64,000 nucleotides of DNA from Methanomassiliicoccus sp. GTDB lineage: Archaea > Thermoplasmatota > Thermoplasmata > Methanomassiliicoccales > Methanomassiliicoccaceae. Positions 17,309 to 28,687 of the stretch are shown one piece after another. Position 1 is the stretch's first letter, and each line of letters begins with the position of its first letter. The stretch covers positions 1 to 64,000 of the forward strand of contig JAAYAX010000012.1 of assembly GCA_012719175.1 (NCBI GenBank). Direction: 5' to 3'. A model generated the notes under the pieces. The model searched no databases. It saw only the letters and a list, made by a program, of their open reading frames with translations, and was not told the DNA's origin. The translations under genes and the position numbers were made by a program.

Positions 17309-18777
17309 TCGCTTGCCTCCTTAGGCCTTTTCTTGGGCACGTAAACAAGGTTGACAGCACCTGTCCCCAGGGTTACGGGTTGCCCCACGATAATGTTCTC
17401 CGCTACACCGTCCAGATCGTCCGTCTCTCCGGTGAGAGCGGCGTGGAGCAAGTGGGTGGCAGTGATCTCGAACGCGGCCCTCGCGAGCACGCTCGATTTC
17501 CTGCCGGAGATCCCATGCCTACCTATGGCCTTGACGTCGCCGTCGTTGGTCATCAGATCGGCCACGAGCATGATATGCCGGATGTCCACCGTCAGACCCT
17601 GTTCGCCCAGGGTCCTGGATGCCTCGTGGATGATGGAGTTCCGGGCAGCCTCCACACCCAATACGTCATATATCTCCTGGATGGAGTTGGTGGTGGTCCT
17701 CTTACGGTCCACGTGCTCCTCCGCCAGTACCTCCCTGAGATTGGAGCCTGCAGTGTATATGACGTACTCGCCACCCTGGTTCCTTAGGATGGCCCTCTCG
17801 ATTCCGTCCAAGCCCTGGATGACCGCATCCCGGGTGGCCTGAACGATGCCTTGGAGCTTCTTGAAGCTGGCCTCCTCGGAGGATATGACGACCAACCGGC
17901 GGTCCTTGTCCTCCTCGTCCTGGACCAGGGCTACCTGCCCGCGCAGGCGGCGGTCCTTGTTGAGCCTCTCCACGATCTGCTCCTCGGTGATCCCTTTCTG
18001 CTCCAGCTTGGAGCGGTCGGGGTGGACTATCACCTTCATGTTGGCGATATCGGTCTCGATGTCCGCGATGTCCAGGAGGGTCGTCTTCTCGATCCTGGAC
18101 GCCACCTTGCGAACGACCTCGACGTCCCCGGCCAGTTCCGGTTCGATGTACACCGTCATCATCGGGGTGGAGGGCACCCGACGGGCGTCCACGATCTCGA
18201 TGAGACGCGGCAGACCCAACGTAACGTTGATCTCCGCCACACCGGCGTAGTGGAAGGTACGCATGGTCATCTGGGTACCCGGCTCCCCGATGGACTGCGC
18301 CGCAAGGATCCCCGCAGACTCGTTGGCGTCCATCTTGTGGAGCTCGTACTTCTCGGCGGATCTCAGCAGTATCTCCTTGATCTTGGAATCGGAAAGAGCG
18401 ACCCCATCCAGCCTCTCTGCGAGAGAGACGACCACGCGACGGGGGAGGTACCTATTGATGTCAGAGAGCAATTTGTTCAGCTTCTCTTCCATCGGTATGA
18501 GGGGACGGGCCTTGACAACCCTCTGGAACTCCGTCTTCTTCACGGGCTCCGGAGCCGCCTCCTTCTTCTCCGCTTTCTTTCCGCCTTCCTTCTTCGCCTT
18601 GCCCAGGAGCTTGCTTACCTCACCGGCCTGAGCTTCGGTGAGGCCCAGGGCCACCATGTCCGCGGCCGAGGCCGCGGCGATATCGGTGATGCTGCTGTAC
18701 CCCTGGAGCAGCTTGTCTGCCGTGGCCTCATCTATGCCCCGGCGCAACAGTGCCTTGAACGTGTCCTTACGGGCCAT
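17305..18777 (-). CDS. rpoA2: DNA-directed RNA polymerase subunit A'' with N-terminal helical extension
   Basis: Carries the C-terminal part of the largest RNA polymerase subunit, with the trigger-loop/clamp region ([31 protein letters not shown]) and the jaw. At 490 residues it is about 90-100 longer than usual for archaeal A''. The extra N-terminus (1-85) contains two helix-hairpin-helix-like stretches ([40 protein letters not shown]) and a Lys/Glu/Pro linker ([12 protein letters not shown]). The typical A'' sequence begins around [16 protein letters not shown]. The start overlaps the rpoA1 stop by 1 bp. I saw no intein. Confidence 0.95.
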   Translation of the reverse strand: MARKDTFKALLRRGIDEATADKLLQGYSSITDIAAASAADMVALGLTEAQAGEVSKLLGKAKKEGGKKAEKKEAAPEPVKKTEFQRVVKARPLIPMEEKLNKLLSDINRYLPRRVVVSLAERLDGVALSDSKIKEILLRSAEKYELHKMDANESAGILAAQSIGEPGTQMTMRTFHYAGVAEINVTLGLPRLIEIVDARRVPSTPMMTVYIEPELAGDVEVVRKVASRIEKTTLLDIADIETDIANMKVIVHPDRSKLEQKGITEEQIVERLNKDRRLRGQVALVQDEEDKDRRLVVISSEEASFKKLQGIVQATRDAVIQGLDGIERAILRNQGGEYVIYTAGSNLREVLAEEHVDRKRTTTNSIQEIYDVLGVEAARNSIIHEASRTLGEQGLTVDIRHIMLVADLMTNDGDVKAIGRHGISGRKSSVLARAAFEITATHLLHAALTGETDDLDGVAENIIVGQPVTLGTGAVNLVYVPKKRPKEASE

Positions 18778-21566
18778 CAGTCCTCACCTCCGCCGCCTCC
18801 GGCGTCATATTCCGTCTCCTCGACCTCCTCTTCCTCGATGGTCTCCATGAGGTCCTTCTCCATGGTGGCGTAGCCGGCCACCTTCTTCTCCTCCAGCCGG
18901 GCCAGGGCCTCGGCATCATCACCAAGGACCTCAGCGAGGATATCATCGATATCCACGGCATCTCCCTGCACGCTGCGGCAGGGGTCCACTCCATCTTCCC
19001 CGTACTGTAACTGGACGATCATGTCCGCGGTGTTCCTCACCGTACCGTCCTGCTTCAGCTTTAGGTCCTCGAGCGCGTTGATCAGTCGGCGCTGCATGTA
19101 ACCGGAACGGGATGTACGGACGGCGGTATCGACCAGACCCTCCCTTCCACCCATGGAGTGGAAGAAGAACTCGGTCGGGGTCAACCCGCTCTTGTAGGAG
19201 TTCTGCACAAAGCCCTTGGCCTGCGCCCCCAGGTCGCCTTTCTTGAAGTGCGGCAGGGTCCTGTTCCAGTACCCCCTAGATAGGCGTTCCCCACGGACAG
19301 CTTGCTGTCCTATGCAGCCCGCCATCTGTGAGAGGTTAAGCATGGACCCTCTGGCGCCCGAGCGGGCCATTATGACCGCGGAGTTCTCCATACCCAGATG
19401 CCGGCCGGCAATTTGACCGGCCTCATCTCTGGCGTTTCCCAGCGTTTTCATGACCTCGACCTCGAGGGTCTCCTCAAGGGACCGGCCCGGCCTTTGCTCT
19501 AAGGTCCCGTCACGGTATGCCTGGACATATTCCGATACCTTGCGTACCGAGTCCTTGAGCATATCGTTGATCTGGTGGGTCGCCTCCTCCGGAATGTCCT
19601 CATCATCGATGCCGGTGGTGAACCCGCGCACCATGATGGCACCGATGGCGAGCTTGGTAACGTTATCCAGGAACTCCCTGGCAGCGTCAGCGCCGTAATC
19701 GCGGGTTATCTTGTCGAGGATCTTGCCCTTGAAGGAACCGATGGCCTTCTCATCGATGGTGCCGGTGATCAGCTTCCCCTCACGTATCTTCACGTAGGCG
19801 TCAAGGTCACAGTCCTCTTTCTTGCATACCGCGCAGTTGCGGCAGATGGACGCCTTGAAGGTGCTGTGGAAGCCCTTGGGAAGCACCATGGAGAAGAGCT
19901 GATGGCCTGTCCAGTATTCCTTCCCGTCGACCACCAAGGGCTCGGGTAGGTGCTCGTGCTTCACCTTGGAGAGGATGCTCAGCGTCTCCTGCTTGTCGAA
20001 CTTGGGGTCCATATGGGTCAGGAGGAACGTCCCGGTGATGTGGTCGTGGATAGCACCGATGACGGGGCCGCCGAACCTCGGGGACAGGATATGCTCCTGC
20101 ACCCTCATCAGGATCATCGCCTCCGCCCTGGCCTCATCGCTTTGAAGGACGTGCAGGTTCATCTCATCGCCGTCGAAGTCGGCGTTGTAGGGCGGGCACA
20201 CGCACAGGTTGAACCGGAAGGTCTTCCACGGCATGACCCTGACGGTGTGGGCCATCATGGACATGCGGTGCAGGGACGGCTGCCTATTGAACAGCACGAC
20301 GTCCTTGTCCATGAGATGCCTCTCCACTATGTACCCGATCTCCAGGCCGTCGGAGATCATCTCGGCGTTCCTGTCGGTGACCTTCATCCTGCGCCCGTCG
20401 GAACGGATGACGTAGTTGACACCAGGGGCGTACCTTCCGTCGTCCAGAGGCGGGTTGGAGCCCCTCTTGACCATAGCCTTGAGGACGTCTATGTTGGCCT
20501 TGGTGACATGGACCGGGACGGTCAGTTCACGGGCAGCCTCGTACGGTACTCCCACTTCATTGATGGAGAGCGAGGGGTCGGGAGAGATGACGGTACGCGC
20601 CGAGAAATTGACACGTTTACCGGACAGGTTCGATCGGAACCTCCCCTCCTTACCCTTTAGCCTCTGGACCAGGGTCTTGAGGGGCCTACCGGAGCGGTGC
20701 CTAGCCGGGGGGATGCCCGACGTCTGATTGTCGAAATAGGTGGTTACGTGGTACTGCAGCAGCTCCCACAGGTCCTCTACGATCAGCTGAGGGGCGCCGG
20801 CATCACGGTTCTCACGCAGACGCTGGTTGATCCTCAGGACGTCCACCAGCTTGTGTGTGAGGTCGTCCTCGGAGCGGTCGCCGGACTCTAGTGTGATGGA
20901 GGGGCGGACCGTCACCGGCGGAACGGCCAGTGCGGTGAGCACCATCCACTCGGGACGGCATGAGTTGGGGTCTATGCCCAGTGGAGGCAGGTCCTCATCG
21001 GGGATACGCTCCAGGCGCTCCCTGACCTCCTTGGGGGTGAGCTTGTGGCCATCCTCACGGAACGTGGTCGGCTTGTCCAGGGTGATCTTGCCCTGCTCCT
21101 GGCCGCAGTGGGGGCAGGTGGTGTTCTTGGACGCGTCCTTGGCCGTTCCCTTGGCAAGGAGACGATAATCGATGGCATCTCCACCGAGATCATCCATCAT
21201 CTCCCATTCCTGGGCCTTCCGCTGCGCTTCCTCCTTGGTCATGAGGAGCTTTCCGCAGGTCTTGCAGGTGGACTGCAGCAGCTTCTTGATCTCCTTAACC
21301 AGGCCAACGTGGATCACAGGCATGGCAAGGTCGATGTGGCCAAAGTGGCCAGGGCACTCATCCACTTTGTTGCCGCAGGTCTTGCAGCGCAGACCGGGCT
21401 CGATGACGCCCAGGTGGGGGTCCATCAGACCCATGTCTATGGGGAAGCCATCGTCATCGTACGTGTCCGCGGTGATGACCTTGGTCGCGGACATCTTCCT
21501 GACCTCATCGGGTGACAACGACGAGAACTTGATCGAACCTATCCTCTTTGAAACGCCTCGCATCAT
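18777..21566 (-). CDS. rpoA1: DNA-directed RNA polymerase subunit A'
   Basis: The 929-residue large catalytic fragment carries the zinc-binding [19 protein letters not shown], a second zinc site ([10 protein letters not shown]) and the catalytic magnesium loop [12 protein letters not shown]. The frame extends 60 codons further upstream into rpoB, but that extension is low-complexity and Arg/His-rich. The start is placed at ATG 21566, where GGAGG stands just upstream and ATGA overlaps the rpoB stop by 4 bp. Split A'/A'' is the archaeal norm. Confidence 0.96.
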   Translation of the reverse strand: MMRGVSKRIGSIKFSSLSPDEVRKMSATKVITADTYDDDGFPIDMGLMDPHLGVIEPGLRCKTCGNKVDECPGHFGHIDLAMPVIHVGLVKEIKKLLQSTCKTCGKLLMTKEEAQRKAQEWEMMDDLGGDAIDYRLLAKGTAKDASKNTTCPHCGQEQGKITLDKPTTFREDGHKLTPKEVRERLERIPDEDLPPLGIDPNSCRPEWMVLTALAVPPVTVRPSITLESGDRSEDDLTHKLVDVLRINQRLRENRDAGAPQLIVEDLWELLQYHVTTYFDNQTSGIPPARHRSGRPLKTLVQRLKGKEGRFRSNLSGKRVNFSARTVISPDPSLSINEVGVPYEAARELTVPVHVTKANIDVLKAMVKRGSNPPLDDGRYAPGVNYVIRSDGRRMKVTDRNAEMISDGLEIGYIVERHLMDKDVVLFNRQPSLHRMSMMAHTVRVMPWKTFRFNLCVCPPYNADFDGDEMNLHVLQSDEARAEAMILMRVQEHILSPRFGGPVIGAIHDHITGTFLLTHMDPKFDKQETLSILSKVKHEHLPEPLVVDGKEYWTGHQLFSMVLPKGFHSTFKASICRNCAVCKKEDCDLDAYVKIREGKLITGTIDEKAIGSFKGKILDKITRDYGADAAREFLDNVTKLAIGAIMVRGFTTGIDDEDIPEEATHQINDMLKDSVRKVSEYVQAYRDGTLEQRPGRSLEETLEVEVMKTLGNARDEAGQIAGRHLGMENSAVIMARSGARGSMLNLSQMAGCIGQQAVRGERLSRGYWNRTLPHFKKGDLGAQAKGFVQNSYKSGLTPTEFFFHSMGGREGLVDTAVRTSRSGYMQRRLINALEDLKLKQDGTVRNTADMIVQLQYGEDGVDPCRSVQGDAVDIDDILAEVLGDDAEALARLEEKKVAGYATMEKDLMETIEEEEVEETEYDAGGGGGED

Positions 21567-24500
21567 CTTAGGTCCTCCAGTTGAAGGCGCATGACGACGC
21601 CAAGTGACAGCAGCTCGTCGAGCAACAGCTTGAACGCATAGCTCGTCTGCACGAGGTGCACGTTGGTGTTGTTGCCGCATACTGGGCAGCGTATCGCTCC
21701 CCTCCGGTCCATCATGGCGATGTGACCGCAGTTGGAGTTGCCGCAAACATACAGGAACGTCCCATCGGACTCGTCCAGCAACCGGTCCTTGATGACCATG
21801 GCCGCCCCATGCCCGATCAGGCAGTCCCTCTCCATCTCACCGAAACGCAGACCGCCCTGCCTTGAGCGGCCTTCCGTCGGTTGTCTTGTCAATATCTGCA
21901 CCGGTCCGCGGGAACGCACGTGCATCTTTCCCGACACCATGTGGTGCAGCTTCTGGTAGTAGATGACGCCGGTGAATATCTCGGCCTCGATCTTCTTGCC
22001 GTTCTGACCGTCGTACATCACCTCCTTCCCCGTGGTTCTAAACCCGGCTCGGCCCAGGGATTCCCTGATGGCCTGCTCCTTCTCCCCTGAGAAGGACGTG
22101 CCGTCGATGGATCTGGCCTCCATGGCCCCGACCTTACCGCCGATCATCTCCAGGACGTGGGCGACGGTCATACGAGAGGGGATAGCATGGGGGTTGATGA
22201 CCAGGTCCGGTGTCACACCGTCGCAGGTGAACGGCATGTCCTCTTGCGGCACGATGAGGCCTATGACCCCCTTCTGCCCATGTCTAGAGGCGAATTTGTC
22301 ACCCAGCTCAGGGATGCGCTCGTCCCTCACCTTGACCTTGACCAAGCGGGAACCGTTCTCCGATTCTGTCAACATGACGGAGTCGACCCAGCCGCTCTCT
22401 CCCGGCCGTATGGTTATGGACGTCTCCCTCCTCTTCTGCGGAGTGAGGAAGTCGGTCTCCTCCTCCAGGAACCTGGGGGGTGAGGTCTTTCCGACCAGGA
22501 CATCGCCTCCGGAGACCAAGGTCTCGGGGGAGATCAGTCCGTCCTCTCCCAGGTTTGCATAAGAGAGGTCGGTACGTGCGCCGCGGACATCGGGGGAGGG
22601 GATCTCAAAGTGGTCCTCCTGCCCTCCAGGGTAGCGCCGCTCCTCGGCACGGTATGTCCTCATGAAGGTTGATCGTCCCAGGCCGCGCTCGATGGAAGCC
22701 CGGTTGAGGATGAGGGCATCCTCCATGTTGTAGCCATGATAGGATATGACGGCGACCACGAAGTTCTGCCCCGCCGGGCGATCGTTGAACGCCACGAAGT
22801 CCATGGGCTTGGTCTGCACCATGGGCTTCTGGGGGTAGTGCAGGATGTGGCCGCGAGTATCCGGCCTCTTCCTATAGTTGGTGCAGCTTAGCCCCAGCGA
22901 CTGCTTTGCCATTCCCGATCCCATGGTAACACGCGGGGAGGAGTCATGCTCCGGATAGGGGACGACTCCCGCCGCCACGCCCAGGATGACCATTGGATCT
23001 ACCTCCATATGGGTATGCTCAGGTGTGATCAGTAGAGGGACCTTGTTGTCCCCACCGCAGTGCTTGCACTTCAGGACGGCCTCGGTACTGTCCGTCCCCG
23101 GGTTCATCCAATCCACGTCAGTAGGCGACAGCGCACGGGAGCATGACGCGCAACGCTCGGGGGAATCGAAGGGCTCCACAGCCACCAGGGAGTCCTCTTC
23201 CTCTTCGGCGTCGATCCACTCCGTGACCCCTTCGCGCAGCAGGTCGGACCACTTTATCCGGCCCTCGCGGATGTCCTCGAGGTGCCTACGGGTGATGACG
23301 GTGCGCCCCTCCTGGATGACCAGTAGGGGCCTCCTCAGGCGGCCTTCATCGCAGTTGATGACGACCTCGCCCATCTCCTCGTCGTAGCGGATGTTTATCT
23401 CGCTGGACAGCAGCCCCTGCCTCCTGCCGGCCCGGATCTCGGACACCAACAGGCGGGGATTGTCCACATTTCCCACCAGGTCGCCGTTCACATATACCTT
23501 GGCCCCGGTGCTGATCTCCCCCGCCTTGACCTCCACAACGCCCCGGTCCCGGAGCAGCCACTGGACGTCCTCCTCGCGGAATCCTTCGGAAACGTCGATG
23601 ATGAGGGCGGCGTTCTTCACCAGACCGCAGTTCTGACCCTCAGGGGTCTCATTGGGGCACAGCCGGCCCCACTGGGTGGGGTGCAGGTCACGAGCCTCGA
23701 AGTGAGGCTGAGAGCGAGTTAGGGAGGAGGTGACCCTCCTCAGGTGGGACAGGGTGCTCATGTTGGAGGTGCGGTCCAAAAGCTGAGATACTCCAGCCCT
23801 ACCGCCGACCCAGTTACCGGTCGCCAGCGCGTGCAAGAGCCGGTGCGTGAGCAGGTCCGGACGGATGGCCGACGCGATTCGCAAATCCTTCTTCCTGGCA
23901 AAGCTCCTCTCCAGCTGATACTTCAAATCCTTCATCAGGTTGGTGAAGGCCACCCGGAAGAGGTCCTCCATGAGGTCCCCCGAAAGTTTGAGACGCTTAT
24001 TGGCATAGTGGTCCTTGTCGTCCTCCTTGCGCAGGCCGATGCTCAGTTCCAACACCGAGCGAGCGATCCTGCCCAGGAAGTGGGCCTTCTTGATGCGGTC
24101 CTCCTTGGTGTCGCCCAGGTGGGGCAGCAAGGAACGGTCGATGATGGACTCCACCTTCTTCTCCCTGTACTCCCGCGCCTGCCCGGTCGCGAACTTTCGC
24201 TCCAGGTAGTTCAAGGCATCCTCGGTGGTGAACACACCGTTGGGGGGGTAGAGCTTCTTGTCATGGCACTCCTCGATGTTGGCGTAAACTATGTTGGCCA
24301 TGTCCGAGACGCTCACGATGGCATCGTAGATCTCCTTGTCGTTCTCCATCCCCAGGGCCTTCATGAGGATGACCAGGGGGATCTGTCCGGATGCGGCAGG
24401 GACGGTGACCATCAGGATGCCGTCCTTCTTCTTCTCCACCAGGGTGAGGGCGCGGTAACCCTCCTTCTGCGAGAATACCTTCGCTACCTCCAGCTGGGTA

Positions 24501-25162
24501 CCGTAGCGCTCGTTGTACTCCACCATCACTCTGTTAGGAGCGAGGTCCTCAAGAGAAATGAGGACCCTCTCGGTCCCTCCGATGATGAAGTATCCCCCAG
24601 GGTCAGCGGGGTCCTCCCCGAACTCGATGAGCTTCTCCTTGTACTCGGCCTCGGTCAGCTCCCGCTCCTCCTCCATGCTCTCCTTGAAGAGATTGCAGCG
24701 CTTGGAACGGAGCATGATGGGGAGGTCACCTATGTGCACCTTCTCCGGTTCCTTCTCGATGCCATCCTCGATGATGGTGAACTCCAACTCTATAGGTGCC
24801 AGGTAGTTCAGGTTCCTTAGCCTGGCCTCCATGGGGGTCAGTTTGTGGGTGGCACCGTTGGCCTCCCTGACCACGGGGTTGAGGATCCTTATCGTCGGCC
24901 GGCTGTACTGAGGATCGATGTTGCCGGTCTTCTCGTCCCGTCGCCGTCCCACCCGGATCTCCACTTGGCGTCCGTCGGTGCGGTCCTGCTCCAGTTTGAT
25001 GATGCCTCGGGTGGTATCATCGGCCGACACCCTCAGGTTGTCGACGATCTTCTGCATGCGGCTGTTGGGATTGTCCATCGTGGAGAGGAAATCGTTGAAA
25101 CTGGCGATGTGGTGATTGACGATGGACCGGTCCTTGAAGTATAGCTCTATAAGATCACGCAA
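21563..25162 (-). CDS. rpoB: DNA-directed RNA polymerase subunit B (unsplit)
   Basis: The second-largest polymerase subunit, 1199 residues in one piece. Many methanogens split it into B'' and B'. Landmarks are [22 protein letters not shown] near the N-terminus, the wall/hybrid-binding region [29 protein letters not shown] and the C-terminal zinc clamp [27 protein letters not shown] further Cys cluster ([10 protein letters not shown]...CKHCGG) lies mid-protein. It is preceded by rpoH with 7 bp between them. The unsplit form is one of the reasons to suspect a Thermoplasmata lineage. Confidence 0.97.
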   Translation of the reverse strand: MRDLIELYFKDRSIVNHHIASFNDFLSTMDNPNSRMQKIVDNLRVSADDTTRGIIKLEQDRTDGRQVEIRVGRRRDEKTGNIDPQYSRPTIRILNPVVREANGATHKLTPMEARLRNLNYLAPIELEFTIIEDGIEKEPEKVHIGDLPIMLRSKRCNLFKESMEEERELTEAEYKEKLIEFGEDPADPGGYFIIGGTERVLISLEDLAPNRVMVEYNERYGTQLEVAKVFSQKEGYRALTLVEKKKDGILMVTVPAASGQIPLVILMKALGMENDKEIYDAIVSVSDMANIVYANIEECHDKKLYPPNGVFTTEDALNYLERKFATGQAREYREKKVESIIDRSLLPHLGDTKEDRIKKAHFLGRIARSVLELSIGLRKEDDKDHYANKRLKLSGDLMEDLFRVAFTNLMKDLKYQLERSFARKKDLRIASAIRPDLLTHRLLHALATGNWVGGRAGVSQLLDRTSNMSTLSHLRRVTSSLTRSQPHFEARDLHPTQWGRLCPNETPEGQNCGLVKNAALIIDVSEGFREEDVQWLLRDRGVVEVKAGEISTGAKVYVNGDLVGNVDNPRLLVSEIRAGRRQGLLSSEINIRYDEEMGEVVINCDEGRLRRPLLVIQEGRTVITRRHLEDIREGRIKWSDLLREGVTEWIDAEEEEDSLVAVEPFDSPERCASCSRALSPTDVDWMNPGTDSTEAVLKCKHCGGDNKVPLLITPEHTHMEVDPMVILGVAAGVVPYPEHDSSPRVTMGSGMAKQSLGLSCTNYRKRPDTRGHILHYPQKPMVQTKPMDFVAFNDRPAGQNFVVAVISYHGYNMEDALILNRASIERGLGRSTFMRTYRAEERRYPGGQEDHFEIPSPDVRGARTDLSYANLGEDGLISPETLVSGGDVLVGKTSPPRFLEEETDFLTPQKRRETSITIRPGESGWVDSVMLTESENGSRLVKVKVRDERIPELGDKFASRHGQKGVIGLIVPQEDMPFTCDGVTPDLVINPHAIPSRMTVAHVLEMIGGKVGAMEARSIDGTSFSGEKEQAIRESLGRAGFRTTGKEVMYDGQNGKKIEAEIFTGVIYYQKLHHMVSGKMHVRSRGPVQILTRQPTEGRSRQGGLRFGEMERDCLIGHGAAMVIKDRLLDESDGTFLYVCGNSNCGHIAMMDRRGAIRCPVCGNNTNVHLVQTSYAFKLLLDELLSLGVVMRLQLEDLR

Positions 25163-25169
25163 TTTGTCC

Positions 25170-25442
25170 TCACCCCTTGAGTTCCTTGCTAATCACCAGG
25201 CGGTACACTATGAACTCCTCGGCGGTGTCGCTTTTACGTCTTATCTGTATCACCCTTCCGGGACTTATGGGGCCTTCTATCCTCTCCAAGATCCTGATGC
25301 AGGCATCATCCTTCCGGATCTTGGGTAGCTGGTCCTTGGTAATCTTAAACTTGGCCAAGACCTTCTCGGCCTCCTGCTCGGTCAGCAGGGTATGCTCTGG
25401 CACGAGATCGTGCTCCAAAACGTGTAAATCAGATTCGACCAC
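25170..25442 (-). CDS. rpoH: DNA-directed RNA polymerase subunit H
   Basis: This 90-residue protein matches archaeal RpoH (RPB5 C-terminal domain): [34 protein letters not shown] and [22 protein letters not shown]. It starts at GTG 25442 with GAGGTGA upstream. It is about 12 residues longer at the N-terminus than many RpoH proteins. First gene of the polymerase operon rpoH-B-A1-A2-rpl30e-nusA. Confidence 0.95.
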   Translation of the reverse strand: MVESDLHVLEHDLVPEHTLLTEQEAEKVLAKFKITKDQLPKIRKDDACIRILERIEGPISPGRVIQIRRKSDTAEEFIVYRLVISKELKG

Positions 25443-25568
25443 CTAGTTCACCTCGTCCGCGAATGAGATTGAAAGATATTGTTGACCACTGGTCAGAATT
25501 GTAAAACATCGCCGTATTGGCTTCCCGAACGTTGCACCTTCCATCGTTCAACTCCTATTTCCCCAGGG

Positions 25569-25708
25569 CGGGCCCGCGGGGATTTTCGGAGCGCACGGGA
25601 AGGCCGCGCGCCTTTCGAACCCCGGACCACCTGGTTAAAAGCCAGATGCTCTTTCTAGGGACAACGGGATGTTATTACCGCCATCCTACCTAGCTGAGCT
25701 ACGGGCCC
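25569..25708 (-). tRNA. tRNA-Lys(UUU), apparently interrupted in the D-loop and in the T-loop
   Basis: Read on the minus strand the gene begins GGGCCCG-UA-GCUC and ends CCCCG-CGGGCCC-G. It holds a perfect 7-bp acceptor stem, 4-bp D stem (GCUC/GAGC), anticodon arm UCUGG-CUUUUAA-CCAGG (anticodon UUU, Lys) and T stem CGGGG/CCCCG. The span is 140 nt while the clover-leaf parts add up to 74. The excess is one insertion of about 35 nt in the D-loop after AGCUAGGUA and one of about 31 nt in the T-loop after UUCGAA. Both insertions can fold into hairpins (GGAUG/CAUCC; GCGCG/UGCGC). No CCA is encoded. Exact splice points cannot be fixed by eye. Confidence 0.8.
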
Positions 25709-25901
25709 ATGGCAAGCTAATAGGCATTGCAGAAGCCCATGTAAAGCCTCTAATTATTTAAAGGTTGGCTTGGGTCCTGGAAGGGGGCCATTGCTCATGG
25801 GCGGTTTTCGAAGGATGAGGCCGCGGCGGCGGCCGAACGAAGCGGGTCCTGTTCCGCCCGCCCCTGCCTATCTGGATGCGGCCCAACATAACAACTGGCC
25901 A

Positions 25902-26606
25902 TTACTTATGCTTTACCAGGCGCTTCTGCACGGCCTCGCTGCGAAGCTCGCGGAGAGCATCAGATGATATCCAACGTCCGGCCTTGGTACCTTTCGCCCT
26001 GATCCTCTCCGCGCAGGCGACCGCTGAGGCGTTCAATGCCAAATTCCGCTTTCCGATGTTTCTTAAGGCCCAGTTCACGGCCTTGCGGACATAGTTGCGG
26101 TCATCGTACGACTCCCGTTCTATGACAGACAGAAAAGGGTCGAACCTATCGTTCTCTGCCTTCTTATCGTGTACGGCCAGCGCGGCCATGAGGGCGAATC
26201 CCGCCCGCTTCACGAACTCCTCCTCTCGCGATGACCATTCCACGGCCTTCGTCCACCCCCTGGATGTGTAGGAGAAGACGTTGGAGGTGCATTGGTCGCA
26301 GATGTCCCAGGAGTCGAAGTCGGCCACCCATGCCTCCATCTGTTCCTCGGTGACCTCTTGGGGATCCTCTACCAAGGTGGCCAGCAGGCGGGCCTCGTGG
26401 ACATCCGTCGACCACAGGGCCAGGGCCAGAGCGTGGTCCTTACCGAGGCCTTTGGCCATGGCCCTGAGGAAGTAGAGGGAGGAGCCGCCGAGGGCATGAT
26501 CAGTCCTGATGCCGTATCGGGCCATACCCTCTCGGGAAGCAGGGTCAGCCCGAGCCCGAAGTTCGTTCATGATGCGATCGAGTGTTCCATCCTCTGTTCT
26601 GGCCAT
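25902..26606 (-). CDS. AlkD-like DNA alkylation repair HEAT-repeat protein
   Basis: The 234-residue all-helical protein resembles the AlkD (COG4912) DNA glycosylase family, which removes alkylated bases. Visible family segments are REGMARYGIRTDHALG, ELLATLVEDP-type helices (HEARLLATLVEDPQEV), the acidic WDICD (FDSWDICDQ) and YVRKAVNWALRNIGKRN with its conserved Trp/Arg. It shares a short divergent promoter region with the metallophosphoesterase gene. Substrate preference cannot be read from sequence. Confidence 0.85.
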   Translation of the reverse strand: MARTEDGTLDRIMNELRARADPASREGMARYGIRTDHALGGSSLYFLRAMAKGLGKDHALALALWSTDVHEARLLATLVEDPQEVTEEQMEAWVADFDSWDICDQCTSNVFSYTSRGWTKAVEWSSREEEFVKRAGFALMAALAVHDKKAENDRFDPFLSVIERESYDDRNYVRKAVNWALRNIGKRNLALNASAVACAERIRAKGTKAGRWISSDALRELRSEAVQKRLVKHK

Positions 26607-26685
26607 GTTCCTAACCTACCGCAGGTCCGAAATGTGCGTAATCATAATAGATTATCGCTGCGATATGACCAGCTGGAGGCAATGG

Positions 26686-27429
26686 TTGAAGATAGCCCAT
26701 ATATCGGACCTGCATTTCTCAAGTTCCCTGTTCGTTCCCCGGTGGGCGGACAACGTCACCCGGACCATAGAGGAGGAGAGACCGGACCTGCTGGTGGTCA
26801 CCGGGGACCTGACCACTGACGGCTATGCCTCTGAGTTCGAAGCGGCAAAGAGCTTCCTGGAAGGCCTGGAGGTGGAGGATATGCTCGTAGTGCCCGGTAA
26901 TCACGACTCCCGAAATCTCGGCTACACCATCTTCGAGGAGATAATCGGGCCTAGGTTCCCCACCTATGTGGGAAAGGGGGTGACGGTTGTGGGTCTTGAT
27001 TCCACAGAGCCGGACGTGGACGACGGCCATGTTGGCAGGGAGCATTATGGACCCATCAGAGAGCAGTTCGCCGGTCCGAACATCAGGATAATGGCGCTGC
27101 ACCACCACCTCATACCGATACCTGGAACAGGTCGGGAGAGGCAGATACCGACCGATGCCGGAGACCTTCTGGGGGTGTGCAAGGAGGTGGGTGTCGATAT
27201 TGTTCTCTCCGGGCACAAGCACCTACCCTGGATATGGAACCTGGACGGCTGCTACTTCATAACCACGGCCACGGCCACCACCCGCCGCCTCAAGGGTCGT
27301 TCCCGACCGGCCATGGGCATCCTGGAGATAGAGGGGCGAAGTCTGGTCCTACATGACATCAAGACCGATGACCTGGAAAGAACGGTAGCGCTCAGGGCCG
27401 AGCTTCGAGCCCGATCGATCACACGATGA
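26686..27429 (+). CDS. metallophosphoesterase
   Basis: A calcineurin-like phosphoesterase with the full metal ligand set: ISDLHF, GDLTTDG, GNHDS, HHH (ALHHHL) and GHKH. The product is 247 residues from the TTG at 26686, which has GGAGG six bases upstream and gives the usual N-terminus (M/L)KIAHISDLHF. An ATG at 26665 would add seven residues. A TATA-like stretch (ATCATAATAGATTAT) lies at 26641-26655. It overlaps corA by 4 bp (ATGA), so the two are probably co-translated. The substrate (nucleotide, cyclic nucleotide or lipid) is unknown. Confidence 0.88.
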   Translation: MKIAHISDLHFSSSLFVPRWADNVTRTIEEERPDLLVVTGDLTTDGYASEFEAAKSFLEGLEVEDMLVVPGNHDSRNLGYTIFEEIIGPRFPTYVGKGVTVVGLDSTEPDVDDGHVGREHYGPIREQFAGPNIRIMALHHHLIPIPGTGRERQIPTDAGDLLGVCKEVGVDIVLSGHKHLPWIWNLDGCYFITTATATTRRLKGRSRPAMGILEIEGRSLVLHDIKTDDLERTVALRAELRARSITR

Positions 27430-28448
27430 ATCCCATGACCCCGCTGGAGCAGGAACCATCTCATCAGAGGCACGGAGCGAAGATCACGGTGGTTAGCTAC
27501 GACAGCACCACTGTGGAGAAGAGCACCGCGGCCGATATGAAGGTCGCCCTCGAATATATTGGTCGACGGAGGGTCACCTGGATCGTGGTCCAGGGGAAGC
27601 TCGACATGGACGAGCTGATGGTAATCCGGAAATGGGGAGGGCTCCATCCACTGGTCATCGACGAGATCGCCGAGGAGGGCCCTAGTCGGCCAAAGCTCAT
27701 GGACCTTCAGGGGGTCATCTTCCTGACCTGGAGGTTGTTATTGCTGGAAGGCCTGGAGGTGAAGGAGGAGCGGGCCGTGTGTCTGTTGGGCAAGGGATTC
27801 CTTATCACCATGGTCCCACCGGGTGTGAGGATGGACAAGACCATGGATGCACTGGGCAACGAGCACAACGAGATCCGGAACATGGGCACGGACTACCTCC
27901 TCTACGACATAATCGATTCCGTCATCGATGATTATTTTTCCATCTCGGAGGAGATGGGGGACCTCATCGAGGACGCTCAGGACAGCATCCTGAACGATGG
28001 TGGCACGGAAGCGCTGGCGAACGTGCAGGGCCTCCGGCGAGCGCTGATAAAGGTCCGCAAGGCGATCTGGCCTCTGCGGGAGGTCATCAATGCGCTGGTC
28101 AAGGGGCAGTCCGACCTGGTCGATGCCTACACCGCCCCCTACTACCGAGACGAATATGAGCACACCATAGAGCTTATGGACACCGTGGATACACACAGGG
28201 ACATGGTCTCGGAGATGCTCGATATGTATCAGAGCATGGTGAGCAATCAGCTGAACAAGATCGTGAAGGTGCTGACCCTTATATCAGTAATATTCGCGCC
28301 CCTGACGTTCATCGTCGGTCTTTACGGGATGAACTTCGCCCATATGCCAGAGCTCGGCAGCGTGTACGCCTATCCTGTGGTGCTGGTCATCATGATAGTG
28401 CTGGCCATCCTCATGCTGCTGATATTCAGGCGAAAGGGCTGGTTCTGA
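27426..28448 (+). CDS. corA: CorA-family magnesium/divalent cation channel
   Basis: The 340-residue CorA has a large cytoplasmic domain (1-275), then TM1 ending in the signature YGMNF (the GMN selectivity filter) and TM2 (YPVVLVIMIVLAILMLLIF) before a short basic tail, RRKGWF. The long acidic helix (SISEEMGDLIEDAQDSIL) is typical. Functions as a pentameric Mg2+ (or Co2+/Ni2+) channel. It is translationally coupled to the phosphoesterase upstream. Confidence 0.93.
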   Translation: MNPMTPLEQEPSHQRHGAKITVVSYDSTTVEKSTAADMKVALEYIGRRRVTWIVVQGKLDMDELMVIRKWGGLHPLVIDEIAEEGPSRPKLMDLQGVIFLTWRLLLLEGLEVKEERAVCLLGKGFLITMVPPGVRMDKTMDALGNEHNEIRNMGTDYLLYDIIDSVIDDYFSISEEMGDLIEDAQDSILNDGGTEALANVQGLRRALIKVRKAIWPLREVINALVKGQSDLVDAYTAPYYRDEYEHTIELMDTVDTHRDMVSEMLDMYQSMVSNQLNKIVKVLTLISVIFAPLTFIVGLYGMNFAHMPELGSVYAYPVVLVIMIVLAILMLLIFRRKGWF

Positions 28449-28508
28449 GACGCAGCAAGGCCTTATATACAAGGAGAAAACTCTATCGGCTCAAATCCGG
28501 TGAATACC

Positions 28509-28679
28509 ATGGAGTCCGAGAAGATTTGCAGCTCATGCGGAGTAAGGCTGGGCAAGAACGACGGTATGACGTTCTTCAAGTGCCCCGAGTGCGGTGTGGT
28601 CGAGATCGGCCGCTGCCCCCAGTGCAGGGATCAGAGCATCACTTACACCTGCACCAAGTGCGGGTTCACCGGTCCTTAG
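28509..28679 (+). CDS. archaeal small zinc-ribbon protein (COG2888-like)
   Basis: A 56-residue protein with four CxxC knuckles: CSSCG, CPECG, CPQCR and CTKCG. This matches the small archaeal family of double zinc-ribbon proteins often annotated as RNA-binding. A TATA box (CCTTATATACAAG, 28462-28474) stands upstream, and the stop is 8 bp before the EF-1beta ATG, so the two genes form an operon. That pairing with EF-1beta is common in archaea and suggests a translation-related role. Confidence 0.9.
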   Translation: MESEKICSSCGVRLGKNDGMTFFKCPECGVVEIGRCPQCRDQSITYTCTKCGFTGP

Positions 28680-28687
28680 GTGATGAC

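Noticed and set aside
21567-21746. 60-codon upstream extension of rpoA1
   Set aside because: It overlaps rpoB fully, is Arg/His-rich and has no similarity to the family; the ATGATG at 21566 has a good ribosome-binding site.
17305-25162. Inteins in the RNA polymerase genes
   Set aside because: A', A'' and B have near-normal lengths around their conserved motifs; the extra length in A'' is at the N-terminus and has no splicing motifs.
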